NCBI GenBank assembly: GCA_900314575.1
Contig: OMVS01000010.1
Span: 1 to 39,581, forward strand
Origin: an uncultured Olsenella sp.
Lineage (GTDB): Bacteria; Actinomycetota; Coriobacteriia; Coriobacteriales; Atopobiaceae
DNA length: 39,581 bases
Direction of reading: 5' to 3'
A program made the position numbers and the translations under genes. Shown piece by piece: positions 14,228-23,548 of this stretch. The notes beneath the pieces are model-generated. The model was not told where the DNA came from. It did no database searches and saw only the letters and a list, made by a program, of their open reading frames with translations. Within the stretch, counting starts at the first letter, position 1; each line of letters opens with the position of its first letter.

Positions 14228-15700
14228 TTAGCGCAGGCGGGACGCGCCTGGGCCGTGCGGCGGAGCGTCCTTCTCGCCCCGGGCGGCAGCGCCACTCTCG
14301 CCCTGGTCACCCGCGTCCCCCTCGCCCGCGGCAGGCGCCGCCGGCAGGGGGAGGGCGTAGGCGAGCGCGGCCGCCGCGGCGCTCCACAGGATGCCGCCCG
14401 CGGGGAAGCACAGGAGCAGGAGGCCGACGGTGAGCAGGGGCTTCTTGGTCGTGGCTGCCACGAAGGTAGAGGCCGTGACGGCGGCGGCGAAGGTGGGGTC
14501 TGCGCCGGCGATGGCGGCGAGCCCCATGCCGCAGGCAGCGCCGGCGAAGATGTCGGGGAAGAAGTGGCCGCCGCGCCAGCCCAGGGCGATGCATATCTGC
14601 GTGAGGGCGCTCTTCGCGAGGCCGCATGCGAGCATCGCCGACGGCGCCGTCACCGCCCAGTCGCGGATCAGCGCGCGCGTGGCCCCCTCGCCGGAGAAGA
14701 GCACGTCGGGAAGGAGGATCGCCGTTGCGCCCAGGACGGCGCCCGCGGCCACCGGCTTGGCGAGGAGGGCGGCCTCGCCGTCGCCGACGCGGCGGGAGAG
14801 GGCGCAGAACGCCCTCTGGGAGACGCGCGAGACGAGTGCGAGGGCGTAGCCCATGCCGGCGCAGGGGAGGAACCAGGCGAGGTCGGCGAGGTCCGCCTCT
14901 GAGGCGGCGAAGCGGGGGAGCCCGGAGGCGCCGCCGACGAGGGCGGAGAGCAGCCTGACGCCGGCGAGGGCGCCGAGCGCCGCCGTGAGGTAGAGGAGGG
15001 CCTTGACCGGACGGCGCATCTCGTAGGCGTCCACGTCCGGGGCGCCCGCGTCGCCCTCGGCCTCGGCGAGCAGCCCTGCGAAGGGCGCCCCGAAGATCGC
15101 GGAGAGCGAGGCCGAGACCGTGACGTCCGCGACGGCGCCGACCCTCAGGCCCGCGCGCTTGAGGGTGTCCCGGATCCAGCAGCAGCCGGAGGCGATCAGG
15201 CCGGTGAGTCCCGCCTCGGGGCCCACCGAGCCGCCGAAGGCGAGGGGCAGTAGGAAGCTCACGACGGATGCGCTCGGGTGCTCGAGGCGGTACGAGCCGG
15301 TCCGCCTGAGCGTGGCCATGACCGTCTCGAGCGACTCGGGCGCCACGTGCGTGCGCCTCGTCCACAGGCCGATGACGAGGCCGCCCGCGACGCAGGCGGG
15401 CAGGGGGAACCACCGGGGGGCGCAGGAGGCCCCGAGGGCGGGGTCTGCCCCCCGGCCGCCGGCGAGGCCCCAGACGAGCTCGATCAGCCGATCCGACAGC
15501 GTGAGCGCGCCCCAGGCGACGAGGCCGACGAGAAGGCCGGTGGCGAGGGAGAGGAGCGCCAGCGCGACGGGCGTCTGCGGGGCCGCGAGCGCGGCCCGCG
15601 CGCCCGGGGTCGCGTCGCGCACGTAGGGGCGCCCGGGGCGCAGGTCCTTCTCGCCCCGGGCGCCCGCATCCCTCTCGCCCCGGCGCCTAGAGCAGCGCAC
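14228..15700 (-). CDS. ClC-family chloride channel/transporter
   Basis: About 490 residues with ten or more hydrophobic helices. ClC selectivity-filter motifs are visible: GSVGPEAGLT (usual form GxEGP-like with G-PE), GWRGGHFFPDIF (the GxFxP region) and FVAATTKKPLL. It would move chloride across the membrane, either as a channel or in exchange for protons; the gating glutamate corresponds to the Glu in GPEAG. The start is uncertain. GTG at 15700, behind a GAGG site and overlapping the tpx end by 14 nt, is preferred; GTG at 15622 or a TTG at 15751 are alternatives. Two GEKD-containing segments near the termini come from a repeated 12-mer. Confidence 0.85.
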   Translation of the reverse strand: MRCSRRRGERDAGARGEKDLRPGRPYVRDATPGARAALAAPQTPVALALLSLATGLLVGLVAWGALTLSDRLIELVWGLAGGRGADPALGASCAPRWFPLPACVAGGLVIGLWTRRTHVAPESLETVMATLRRTGSYRLEHPSASVVSFLLPLAFGGSVGPEAGLTGLIASGCCWIRDTLKRAGLRVGAVADVTVSASLSAIFGAPFAGLLAEAEGDAGAPDVDAYEMRRPVKALLYLTAALGALAGVRLLSALVGGASGLPRFAASEADLADLAWFLPCAGMGYALALVSRVSQRAFCALSRRVGDGEAALLAKPVAAGAVLGATAILLPDVLFSGEGATRALIRDWAVTAPSAMLACGLAKSALTQICIALGWRGGHFFPDIFAGAACGMGLAAIAGADPTFAAAVTASTFVAATTKKPLLTVGLLLLCFPAGGILWSAAAAALAYALPLPAAPAAGEGDAGDQGESGAAARGEKDAPPHGPGASRLR

Positions 15701-16196
15701 GGGCGGCCTCGAGGGCCTTGTCGTAGTCGGGGTGCTCGGTGTTCTCGGCAACGTACTCGACGTAGCGGACCACGTCGTCCTTGTCGATGACCACGATGCC
15801 GCGGTTCAGCAGCATGAGCTCCTCGATGAGGAAGCCGTAGGCCAGGCCGAAGTGGTGGCCGTTGTAGTCGGAGACGACGACGGCGTTGTCGATGCCCTTG
15901 GCCGCGCAGAAGCGGCCCTGGGCGAACGGCAGGTCGCAGCTGATGGTGATCACCGCGGCGTCTGCTAGCTTGCCGGCCTCCTGGTTGAAGCGGACGGTCT
16001 GCAGCTCGCAGACGCCGGTGTCGACGGAGGGCACGACGCTCACGAGCTTGACCTTGCCCTCGACGTCGGCGAGCGAGAAGGGCGTGAGGTCCTGCTTGAC
16101 GCAGGTGAAGGCGGGCGCCTTGTCGCCGACCTTGACCTCGTGGCCGAGCAGGGTGACGGGCTTTCCGGCGAACGTGGTGACGGAGCGCTTCTCCAT
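15687..16196 (-). CDS. tpx: Thiol peroxidase (atypical 2-Cys peroxiredoxin)
   Basis: A 169-residue Tpx that reduces hydroperoxides with thioredoxin. The peroxidatic Cys63 lies in PSVDTGVCELQT and the resolving Cys97 in DLPFAQGRFCAAKGI. The 34-residue spacing equals that of E. coli Tpx (61 and 95). There is an additional Cys87 in SCDLPF and a Cys32. ATG at 16196 follows GAGAGAGGA. It is the first gene of the minus-strand block and diverges from the LOG gene, with its own promoter region between them. It is the window's only evident oxidative-defence gene. Confidence 0.93.
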   Translation of the reverse strand: MEKRSVTTFAGKPVTLLGHEVKVGDKAPAFTCVKQDLTPFSLADVEGKVKLVSVVPSVDTGVCELQTVRFNQEAGKLADAAVITISCDLPFAQGRFCAAKGIDNAVVVSDYNGHHFGLAYGFLIEELMLLNRGIVVIDKDDVVRYVEYVAENTEHPDYDKALEAARALL

Positions 16197-16246
16197 GCTG
16201 GTTCCTCTCTCTCGGGCCGCGGGCGCGGCCGGATCGGACAAATGCG

Positions 16247-16266
16247 ACAGAGTCTGTGCCATTGTA
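16247..16266 (-). promoter_or_regulatory. tpx -10 element with overlapping dyad
   Basis: On the minus strand TACAAT (16266-16261) resembles a -10 element. A perfect dyad, ACAGA-G-TCTGT (16247-16257 on the plus strand), sits where transcription would begin, as a repressor site would. No good -35 is seen. Confidence 0.35.
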
Positions 16267-16367
16267 GCCGCCCGCCGCGCCCGTACGCGTGCGCCCACCG
16301 AGAAACCCCGCCGCTCGTCCGTCCGCCGTGGTGTCATGCAGGACGTAGGCCGAGGAGAGGGGATGCG

Positions 16368-17186
16368 ATGAACGCAGACGAGAGGCGCGCGGACGAGCGG
16401 GACCTCGCGGAGGGGGAGGAGGGCCCGGGGGCCCTGCCCGACGCGCCGACGGAGGAGCCGGCGCGCGACGCCTACCACCGCGGCCCCGTCATCATGCGCG
16501 GGCCCATGGTCCCCAGCACCACGACGGCGAGCCACCTGCTCTCCAACGAGGGCGGCACGGACTGGCTCCACATGGACCCCTGGCGCGTCCTGCGCATCCA
16601 GGCGGAGTTCGTGGACGGCTTCGGTGCGCTCGCCGAGCTGGGGCCGGCGGTCGCGGTCTTCGGGTCGGCGCGGACCCCGAGGTCAGACCCCATGTACCAC
16701 GCGGCCTGCCGCGTGGCGAGGAGGATCGCGGGCGAGGGCGTGGCCGTGATCACCGGCGGCGGCCCCGGCATCATGGAGGCCGCCAACTTCGGCGCCTCGC
16801 AGGTCGGCGGCAAGTCCGTGGGGCTGGGCATCGAGCTGCCCGCCGAGCCTGGCGTCAACGACTACGTGAACCTGGGCATGAACTTCCGCTACTTCTTCGT
16901 GCGAAAGACCATGTTCGTCAAGTACTCGTCGGCCGCCATCGTCTTCCCGGGCGGGTTCGGCACCCTCGACGAGGCCTTCGAGCTGCTCACCCTCGTCCAG
17001 ACGCACAAGATCGCCCGCACGCCCGTGGTCTTCTTCGGCACCTCCTACTGGGGCGGGCTCATGGGCTGGCTCGAGGGGGAGGTCGTGGAGTCCGGCTGCA
17101 TCTCGCCGCTCGACCCGGAGCTCTTCGTGGTCACGGACGACGAGGACCGGGCCGTGCGGATCGCCCTGGGCGGCATCGAGCGCTGA
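16368..17186 (+). CDS. LOG family protein (TIGR00730, nucleotide phosphoribohydrolase-like)
   Basis: A 272-residue Lonely-Guy-type Rossmann protein. The hallmark motifs are GGGPGIMEAANFGA and PGGFGTLDEAFE, which hold the arginine/glutamate active site in enzymes that release bases from nucleoside 5'-monophosphates. An acidic, probably disordered N-terminus (1-45) precedes the domain, and VAVFGSARTP starts the fold. Bacterial homologues are often just called lysine decarboxylase-like; the LOG assignment is better supported. GAGGAGAGGGG lies upstream of the ATG. It diverges from tpx and converges on the Pip gene, only 12 bp away. Confidence 0.9.
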   Translation: MNADERRADERDLAEGEEGPGALPDAPTEEPARDAYHRGPVIMRGPMVPSTTTASHLLSNEGGTDWLHMDPWRVLRIQAEFVDGFGALAELGPAVAVFGSARTPRSDPMYHAACRVARRIAGEGVAVITGGGPGIMEAANFGASQVGGKSVGLGIELPAEPGVNDYVNLGMNFRYFFVRKTMFVKYSSAAIVFPGGFGTLDEAFELLTLVQTHKIARTPVVFFGTSYWGGLMGWLEGEVVESGCISPLDPELFVVTDDEDRAVRIALGGIER

Positions 17187-17198
17187 CGCCTCCGGCCC

Positions 17199-19382
17199 CT
17201 ACATGACCCGCGTGCTCTCGAGCCGCTCGGCGACCCAGCGGTTGAGGCGCACGACGGGCTTGCGCAGGGCGAGCCCGAGCACGAGCGAAGGGGCGAGGAA
17301 GCCGCAGAGCCCCGCGAGCTCCGTGGCCCAGACGTTGCCGTAGAAGCCGGCGACGCACTCGTGCATCGCGGAGATGGCGTGGACGAAGGGCAGGTAGGGG
17401 TAGGCGGCCTGGAAGGGGGCCGGCAGCATCTCCACGGGGAAGGTGCCGCCCGAGCCGGCCACCTGGATGACCAGCAGGAAGACGCAGACCGCCTTGCCCA
17501 CGTCGCCGAAGCTCACCGTGAGCGCGTACATGACGTTCACGAACACGAGGGAGGCGACGAGGCAGGTGGCGACGAAGGCGAGCGGGTGCTCGCACTGGAT
17601 TCCCAGGTAGAAGAGGTCGCCGAGGGAGACGAGCGCCGCCTGCAGGAGCCCGAGGACGCAGAAGACGCCGAGGCGCCCCAGGTAGCGGTGGCGCGGGGCC
17701 GCCCCGCCCACTGCCGCGGCCTCGCGGTCGGAGACGTCGACGCGCAGCATGGCCACCAGGACGATGGCGCCGACCCACAGCGAGAGCGTGGTGTAGAAGC
17801 CCGCCATCGCGGAGCCGTTGTTGGCGACGGGGTAGATGGCGACGCGGTCGAGCGAGACCGGCGAGGCGAGAAACTCCGCGAGGTCGCGCGGGCCGGCCGA
17901 CAGGATTTGGCGCACCTGCCCGGCGTCGCCCGAGCCGGCCGCGTCCTTGAGCGAGGCAGAGAGGCCGTCGAGGTCGTCGGCCGTCTGCGACACCTTGGCG
18001 GCGACGCCGGTGAGCGACTCCTCGAGCCCGCGCAGGTCGGAGGCCGCCCTGCCGGAGGTCTCCCGCAGGGAGGCCGTGGTGGAGGCGAGCTCGTCGGAGA
18101 TGCCCGCGGCGTCGGCCGCGGCGGCGTCGACCTTGTCTGCCAGGGCGTCCACCGAGGGCCTGAGGTCCGTGCGGTAGGACCGCCTGAGCCTGTCGACGCC
18201 CTCGCGCCCCTGCGAGACCAGCTCGTGCGCGGCGGCGTGGTCCTGGGAGACGTCCGCCACGCCGCCGTCGATGGCGTCCTTGGCGGAGAGGAGCCGGTCG
18301 CGCAGGGAGGAGAGCCTGGTGGCGATGGCGTCGGCCTGGGAGGCGGCGCCCTCGGCGAGGCGCCGCGCGGGCGGGTCGAGCTCCTTGGCGACCTCGTCCA
18401 GGGACTCGGCGAGGCCGGCGTAGGCGGCGCGCTCGGCGTCGACGCGCCCCGCGAGGGAGGAGAGCTCGTCCGAGCCGTGGGAGGCCGAGGTTGCGGCGGC
18501 GTCGAAGGCCCGGTCGATCGCGGCGTCGAGGGAGTCGAGGCTGGTCGCGCCCGAGTCGAGCGCGGACGCGATCGCGGCGGCCGAGCCGTCCAGGGCGTCG
18601 CCGGCGCCCCGGACGCCCTCCGCGCTCTCCGAGAGCGCCCTCGTGGGGGTGTCCGCCGCCTCGCCGGTGGCCCCGACGAGGTCGCTGGAGCTCTCGACGA
18701 GGTCGGCGGCGGAGGAGACGAGGCGGGCGTAGGCCGAGACGTGCCCGGAGACCGCGCGCAGCTCGGCCGCGCCGGAGTCGACCGAGCGCTCGAGGGAGGC
18801 GGCGAGGTCGAGCACCTCGTCGTCGTTGAGGTAGTTCTGGAGGTTGGCCAGCGTGCTCGCGCCGACCTCGCCCACGGTCTCGGTGAAGGTCTCGCGGATG
18901 TCGGACTGCACGGACGCCACGGCCTTGTCCGTCACGATCGGCGCGATGGCGTTGCGCTTCTCGTTCGTCTCGTAGGTGAGGGTGGCGGGGTGGACGTCTT
19001 CGGAGGCGACCGAGAGCAGGGAGGAGGTGAAGTCCTCCGGGATCAGGATCGCCGCGTAGTACCTCCCGGAGCGCACGCCCTCCTCGGCCTCCTCGCGCGA
19101 GGTGACCTCGTAGCCGATCTTGTCGCTCGTGCGCAGCTTCGCGGCGACGTCCTCGCCGAGGTTGAGGGTCATGGGCAGGTTCTTGGAGGTGTAGCCCTCG
19201 TCGTCGTTGGCCACGGCGACGCGCAGGCCCTTGGTGTTGCCGTAGGGGTCCCAGCTGCCGGCGATGTTGAACCAGGCGTAGAGGGAGGGGATGACGACCA
19301 GGCCGACGCAGACCACGAGCGCGATCACGTTGCGCGTGGCGTTGCGGGCGTCCAGGCAGAAGATGCGCCAGACCTTCCTCAT
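17199..19382 (-). CDS. YhgE/Pip domain membrane protein (shorter paralogue)
   Basis: A 727-residue protein with Pip/YhgE architecture. One N-terminal helix contains VCVGLVVIPSLYAWFNI, followed by WDPYGNTKGLRVAVANDDEGY. A long extracellular region (about 40-490) is rich in Ala, Ser, Asp and Leu and is probably coiled coil. About five C-terminal helices follow (from WVGAIVLVAMLRV). The family includes the Lactococcus phage-infection protein and is related to EsaA of type VII secretion; its role is not settled. Its ATG overlaps the stop of the upstream paralogue by ATGA, so the two are translationally coupled and may form a pair. Only 12 bp separate its end from the converging LOG gene. Confidence 0.88.
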   Translation of the reverse strand: MRKVWRIFCLDARNATRNVIALVVCVGLVVIPSLYAWFNIAGSWDPYGNTKGLRVAVANDDEGYTSKNLPMTLNLGEDVAAKLRTSDKIGYEVTSREEAEEGVRSGRYYAAILIPEDFTSSLLSVASEDVHPATLTYETNEKRNAIAPIVTDKAVASVQSDIRETFTETVGEVGASTLANLQNYLNDDEVLDLAASLERSVDSGAAELRAVSGHVSAYARLVSSAADLVESSSDLVGATGEAADTPTRALSESAEGVRGAGDALDGSAAAIASALDSGATSLDSLDAAIDRAFDAAATSASHGSDELSSLAGRVDAERAAYAGLAESLDEVAKELDPPARRLAEGAASQADAIATRLSSLRDRLLSAKDAIDGGVADVSQDHAAAHELVSQGREGVDRLRRSYRTDLRPSVDALADKVDAAAADAAGISDELASTTASLRETSGRAASDLRGLEESLTGVAAKVSQTADDLDGLSASLKDAAGSGDAGQVRQILSAGPRDLAEFLASPVSLDRVAIYPVANNGSAMAGFYTTLSLWVGAIVLVAMLRVDVSDREAAAVGGAAPRHRYLGRLGVFCVLGLLQAALVSLGDLFYLGIQCEHPLAFVATCLVASLVFVNVMYALTVSFGDVGKAVCVFLLVIQVAGSGGTFPVEMLPAPFQAAYPYLPFVHAISAMHECVAGFYGNVWATELAGLCGFLAPSLVLGLALRKPVVRLNRWVAERLESTRVM

Positions 19383-22039
19383 CGCGCGTCACCTCCCCTC
19401 CCGGCCGCGTCGTCCGCGCCGGTGTCCCCCTCGTCCTCGTAGCGGCAGGCGACCGTGGCGTCGGTCCCCGCCGCCGTGGGACCGCCCGCGAAGGCGCCCC
19501 CCTGATCGTCGAGCTCCCTGCCGAGGAGGGAGAAGACCTCGTCGGTGGTGAGGCTCGCCACGGCCATGCGCCTCTCGAGCGAGTCGTGGAGGTACTCGGT
19601 CACGATGAGCAGCGCGCACAGGGCCACGATCGTGACGATCCAGAGCACGAAGAGCGGCAGCTTGGCGGGCTGCGACGAGACGAACATCGCCACCGCGAGG
19701 CCGATCGGCAGCGCGAGGAGGCTGACGAAGCCGCGCCGCTGGATCTGGGGGTAGCGGCGTCCGAAGCGCTCGAGCGAGCGGGCGAGGCGCCGGCGGTACT
19801 CCTCGGAGTGCATGAGGGTGCGGGCGAACAGGGCGAGGCGGTAGTGCTCGACCTCGGTGCCGTAGCGCTCGCAGATCATGAGGTCGGTGTCGGCCAGGCG
19901 GCGGTCGAAGAGGACGTTCACGTTGATGAGCGGGCGCCTGAGGGCGACCCCGACGACCAGCGCCGGCACGAGGAAGAGGAGCAGCATGAGGAGGTTGGTC
20001 GCGAAGTAGGAGCCGTACGCGCCGGCGACGGCCTCGCGCATGGCGTCGATGCCGTAGGTGAAGGGCAGCCACGGGTGGATGGCCTGGAAGAAGCCGGGCA
20101 TCATCTCGATGGGGTAGGTGCCCGCCGAGCCGGGGATCTGCAGGATGACGAGGAGGACGCAGAGCGCCTTGCCCACGTGCTTGAACGCGACCGAGAAGGC
20201 GTAGATCAGGTTCACGTAGACGAAGGACTCGACGAGCCCCGCGAGCACGAAGAGCGCCGGGCTCACGCACTGGATGCCGAGGGCCAGGTCGCCCAGGCAG
20301 CAGATGAGCCCCTGCAGCTCGCCGAGGGCGACGAAGAGCAGCCAGCGGCCGAAGTAGCCCTGCCACGGCTTGAAGCGCCCCACGCCCTCGCCGTCGACCT
20401 CCACCTTGTAGATGGCGACCAGCACGAAGCCGCCCACCCACAGCGCGAGGTTGGTGTAGAAGGGCGCCACGCCGGAGCCGTAGTTGGCGACGGGGAAGAC
20501 GGGCCGCTCGTCGATCGTGACGGGGGAGGACATGAACGCGGCGACGGCGGAGGCGTCCGTCCGGCCGAGCTCGTCGATCCTCGCGAGTGCCTCGGAGGAC
20601 TGGACGGCCGCCACGTCGGTCGCGACGCCGTCGAGCGCCTCGCGGACGCTCGCGAGCTCGTCCTGGGTGAGGCCGAGCGCCTCGTCGGCGTCGGCGAGCG
20701 TGCCGTCGAGCTGCGCGAGGACCGCCTCGGCCTGCTCGATGGTGGGGCGCACGCCCCCGAGGCCGCCCGCGAGGCCGCCCGCCGCCGAGGAGAGGGAGTC
20801 GAGCGCCCCGTCGAGCGCGGGCAGGGCGGTGGAGGTCAGCGCGACCTGGGCGTCGAGCACGGAGGAGGACGTGGTGCCGACGGCGCCGTCGATGGTGGAG
20901 GAGAGGCCCGAGACCGCGGCGGCGTCCGCCTTGAGGCCGTCGGAGGCCGTCTGGAGGCTCGCCACGAGCCGCTCGTCGGCCTCCTGCCGGCCCCTGAGCT
21001 CCTCGAGCAGGGCGTCCCACCTCGGTCGCAGCGACTCGCCCACGGAGGGCGTGATCTCGTCGAGCTGGTCGAGAAGGGCCTTGTTCTCCTCGTTCAGCCC
21101 GCGCGCCTGCGCGAGGTAGCCGTCGACGGTGGACTGGGCCGCGGCCACGCGGCCGGAGACGGTGCCGATGGCGGCGTTGGTCCTGCCGGAGACCCCCGTC
21201 GCCAGCGACGACGCCTCGGCGAGGGTGGTCGAGAGGCTCCGCGCGAGCCCCGCCCTGCCGCTCCGGGCGCTCGCGAGCTCGTCGGTCGCCTCGGCGAGGG
21301 TGGTGCTGGCGCCGTCGGCGGCCCCGGCGAGGGAGTCGAGGGTTCCCGCCGCCGAGGACGCGGTGGTGCGCGCCGAGGAGATGGTCTCCCGCGCGCCCGC
21401 GATCTTCTCCTCGAGGTCGGAGAGGGTGCCTGACGCCTCGCGCAGGCGGCTCCCCGCCCCCTCCGCGGCCTCGTTCGCGCTGGCGCTGACCTGGTCGCCG
21501 GCGCCCTGCATCTTCTCGATCACGACCTTGCTCGCCGTGGCGACGAAGGTCTCGTCGATCTTGGACTCGATCGTGTTGGCGCCCGTGTCGGTGACCTTGG
21601 GGGCGATGGGGTTGAGCTTCTCGTTTACGTAGTAGGTGACCTTCGGCGAGGAGACGTCGCCCGAAAGCACGCCGGAGAGCTCCTGGGTGAAGGTCTCGGG
21701 GAGTACGATGGCGGCGAAGTAGCGGCCCGAGGTCACGCCGTCGACCGCCTCGCTCTCGTCCACGAACTGCCAGTCGAGCTGGTCGTTCTCGCCGAGCTCC
21801 TGGACGACCATGTCGCCGGCGTCCACGAAGCCCATCCCGGCGACCTCGGCGCCCCGGTCGTTGTTGGCCACGGCGACCGAGACGCCCTGGGTGTTCTTGT
21901 AGGGGTCCCAGTTGGCGAGGACGTTGAGCCAGGCGTAGAGCGACGGGATGACGCAGACGCCGAGGGTGACGACGACGGCCACCGGGTTCCTGAGGATGCG
22001 CCTGAGGTCGCGCCTGAAGATCTGGAGTGCCTTTTCCAC
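19379..22039 (-). CDS. YhgE/Pip domain membrane protein (longer paralogue)
   Basis: An 886-residue paralogue of the downstream gene. It has the same N-terminal block (LGVCVIPSLYAWLNV, WDPYKNTQGVSVAVAN), a long Ala/Ser/Asp-rich probable coiled-coil region (about 170-520), then membrane helices from WVGGFVLVAIYKV. Unlike its partner it has a C-terminal extension of about 180 residues with a charged segment and two further helices (SLLALPIGLAVAMFV, LFVLWIVTIVALCALLIV). The start is GTG at 22039, 7 nt after AGGAG; the frame remains open far upstream but overlaps the divergent AI-2E gene. Coupled to the shorter paralogue by an ATGA overlap. Function not established. Confidence 0.88.
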   Translation of the reverse strand: MEKALQIFRRDLRRILRNPVAVVVTLGVCVIPSLYAWLNVLANWDPYKNTQGVSVAVANNDRGAEVAGMGFVDAGDMVVQELGENDQLDWQFVDESEAVDGVTSGRYFAAIVLPETFTQELSGVLSGDVSSPKVTYYVNEKLNPIAPKVTDTGANTIESKIDETFVATASKVVIEKMQGAGDQVSASANEAAEGAGSRLREASGTLSDLEEKIAGARETISSARTTASSAAGTLDSLAGAADGASTTLAEATDELASARSGRAGLARSLSTTLAEASSLATGVSGRTNAAIGTVSGRVAAAQSTVDGYLAQARGLNEENKALLDQLDEITPSVGESLRPRWDALLEELRGRQEADERLVASLQTASDGLKADAAAVSGLSSTIDGAVGTTSSSVLDAQVALTSTALPALDGALDSLSSAAGGLAGGLGGVRPTIEQAEAVLAQLDGTLADADEALGLTQDELASVREALDGVATDVAAVQSSEALARIDELGRTDASAVAAFMSSPVTIDERPVFPVANYGSGVAPFYTNLALWVGGFVLVAIYKVEVDGEGVGRFKPWQGYFGRWLLFVALGELQGLICCLGDLALGIQCVSPALFVLAGLVESFVYVNLIYAFSVAFKHVGKALCVLLVILQIPGSAGTYPIEMMPGFFQAIHPWLPFTYGIDAMREAVAGAYGSYFATNLLMLLLFLVPALVVGVALRRPLINVNVLFDRRLADTDLMICERYGTEVEHYRLALFARTLMHSEEYRRRLARSLERFGRRYPQIQRRGFVSLLALPIGLAVAMFVSSQPAKLPLFVLWIVTIVALCALLIVTEYLHDSLERRMAVASLTTDEVFSLLGRELDDQGGAFAGGPTAAGTDATVACRYEDEGDTGADDAAGRGGDAR

Positions 22040-22234
22040 GGGGTTCTCCTGGGTCCGGGGATTGGGTGGGGGCGGCGTGCCCTGGCGGGCGGCGGCCGCG
22101 CCGGGGCGCGTTGCCTGGCGCCCTCGGTCCGGCGTCGCGTGACGTGAACTCCTTGTGTGCGCGCGGGACCCTCCTACTCTACCCCAGGCGCCTGTGGATA
22201 ATGCAGGGTACGAATTCGGGAGAAAGCGGTCTTC

Positions 22235-23422
22235 ATGCGAAGCCTCCGGGACGCCGTGGACCGGCGCTACCTCAAGGTCGCCGCCTACGGCGTCTGCGCG
22301 GCCCTCCTCACCCTGCTCGCCGGCCTGCTGCTCTACCACTCCGGCGCCTTCTGGAGGGTCCTGCTCGACGTCGTCGGCTCGATCATGCGGCCGCTGTGCC
22401 TCGGCCTGCTCGTCGCCTACCTCCTGAGCCCCGTGGTGGGCATGGTCGAGCGGCACCTGCCCTTCAGGAGCAGGGCGGTGAGGCGCGACCTCGCCGTGGC
22501 CCTCACCGTCGTCATGGTGCTCGCGATGGTGGTCGTGCTCATGTTCGCCACCCTGAGCGCGCTCCTGAGGCAGATCCAGGAGGTGCGCCTGGAGGACCTC
22601 AACTACGTCTACACCGAGCTGACCAGCCGCTACCGGGACTTCGCGGACATGGCGGTCGAGCAGCTCGCCAAGGCCGGCATCTCGCTGGACAGCGTCACGT
22701 CGCGCGTCGCCAGGATGCTCTCCGGCGCGCCGGAGGCCCTCTCCACCGCGCTCTTCTCGGTCATCTTCGCGGTGTACTTCCTCGTCGACGGCGAGAACAT
22801 CGGCGCCTACTGGAAGCGCGCCTTTCGCGTGCTGGTGGGCGAGAAGGGCCGGGCGGTCGCCAGGCGCATGGCGGGGGAGGCCCAGGAAGTCTTCTCCGGC
22901 TACCTGCGCGGGCAGTTCCTCGACGCCGTCCTGGTGGGCGTCGAGGCGAGCGTCGCCCTCACCGTGGCGGGCGTGCCCTACGGCGCCATGATCGGCATCC
23001 TCACCGGCCTGGGCAACCTGATCCCCTACCTCACGGGCTTCGTGGGCTACGGCACGCTGGCCGTCTCGTGCCTCGCCGCGGGCGACCTGCACGGGCTCGT
23101 GGTGGGCGGCGTGCTGCTCGCCGTCATCCTCGTCGTCGACTCCAACGTCGTGAACCCCAGGCTCCTGGGCACGACCATCAAGGTGCACCCGTTGCTGGTC
23201 ATCGCCTCCCTGATCGCGGGCGGCACGATCGGGGGCATCCTCGGCATGCTCGTGGCCGTCCCCGTCGGCGCCTTCGTGAAGCTGCAGTTCGACCACTACC
23301 TCGATGCGCGCGCCGCCCGGGCGGCGCTGGAGGGCGGCTCCGGCGAGGCCGGCGGTGCCGGGGCGGCGGGCTCCGGGACGGCCGCCGCCGGCGAGACTGC
23401 GCCCGGTTCGACGGAGGCGTAG
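22235..23422 (+). CDS. AI-2E family transporter (TqsA/PerM-like)
   Basis: A 395-residue inner-membrane protein. It has two N-terminal helices, a third and fourth around 60-105, a soluble middle segment (110-170), then the conserved core with FSVIFAVYFLVDGENI, LRGQFLDAVLVGV, GLGNLIPYLTGF and DSNVVNPRLLGTTIKVHP. These are typical of the AI-2E/PerM family, whose members export signalling molecules or sodium ions; the substrate is unclear here. The C-terminal 35 residues are a low-complexity Gly/Ala tail. Upstream, GATAAT (22197-22202) may be a -10 element in the divergent region shared with the Pip genes. Confidence 0.9.
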   Translation: MRSLRDAVDRRYLKVAAYGVCAALLTLLAGLLLYHSGAFWRVLLDVVGSIMRPLCLGLLVAYLLSPVVGMVERHLPFRSRAVRRDLAVALTVVMVLAMVVVLMFATLSALLRQIQEVRLEDLNYVYTELTSRYRDFADMAVEQLAKAGISLDSVTSRVARMLSGAPEALSTALFSVIFAVYFLVDGENIGAYWKRAFRVLVGEKGRAVARRMAGEAQEVFSGYLRGQFLDAVLVGVEASVALTVAGVPYGAMIGILTGLGNLIPYLTGFVGYGTLAVSCLAAGDLHGLVVGGVLLAVILVVDSNVVNPRLLGTTIKVHPLLVIASLIAGGTIGGILGMLVAVPVGAFVKLQFDHYLDARAARAALEGGSGEAGGAGAAGSGTAAAGETAPGSTEA

Positions 23423-23548
23423 GGCGCCTGCCGCGGACCGCGCCCCGCGCGCCCGCGCACGTTACAGCGTGTTGACGGCTTCCGCACGACGGGGCCCGAG
23501 GGCCTAAGGTTCTTCTCGACCACCCTTCCCGTCCACCCAGGAGGCCCC

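Noticed and set aside
13498-14310. Extension of the phosphofructokinase frame by about 270 codons
   Set aside because: It covers the YqhA gene on the same strand in another frame and shows no domain; GGAGG marks the start at 13497.
22040-23296. Extension of the longer Pip frame by about 420 codons
   Set aside because: It lies antisense to the AI-2E transporter gene; the GTG start at 22039 has a ribosome site and the family N-terminus.
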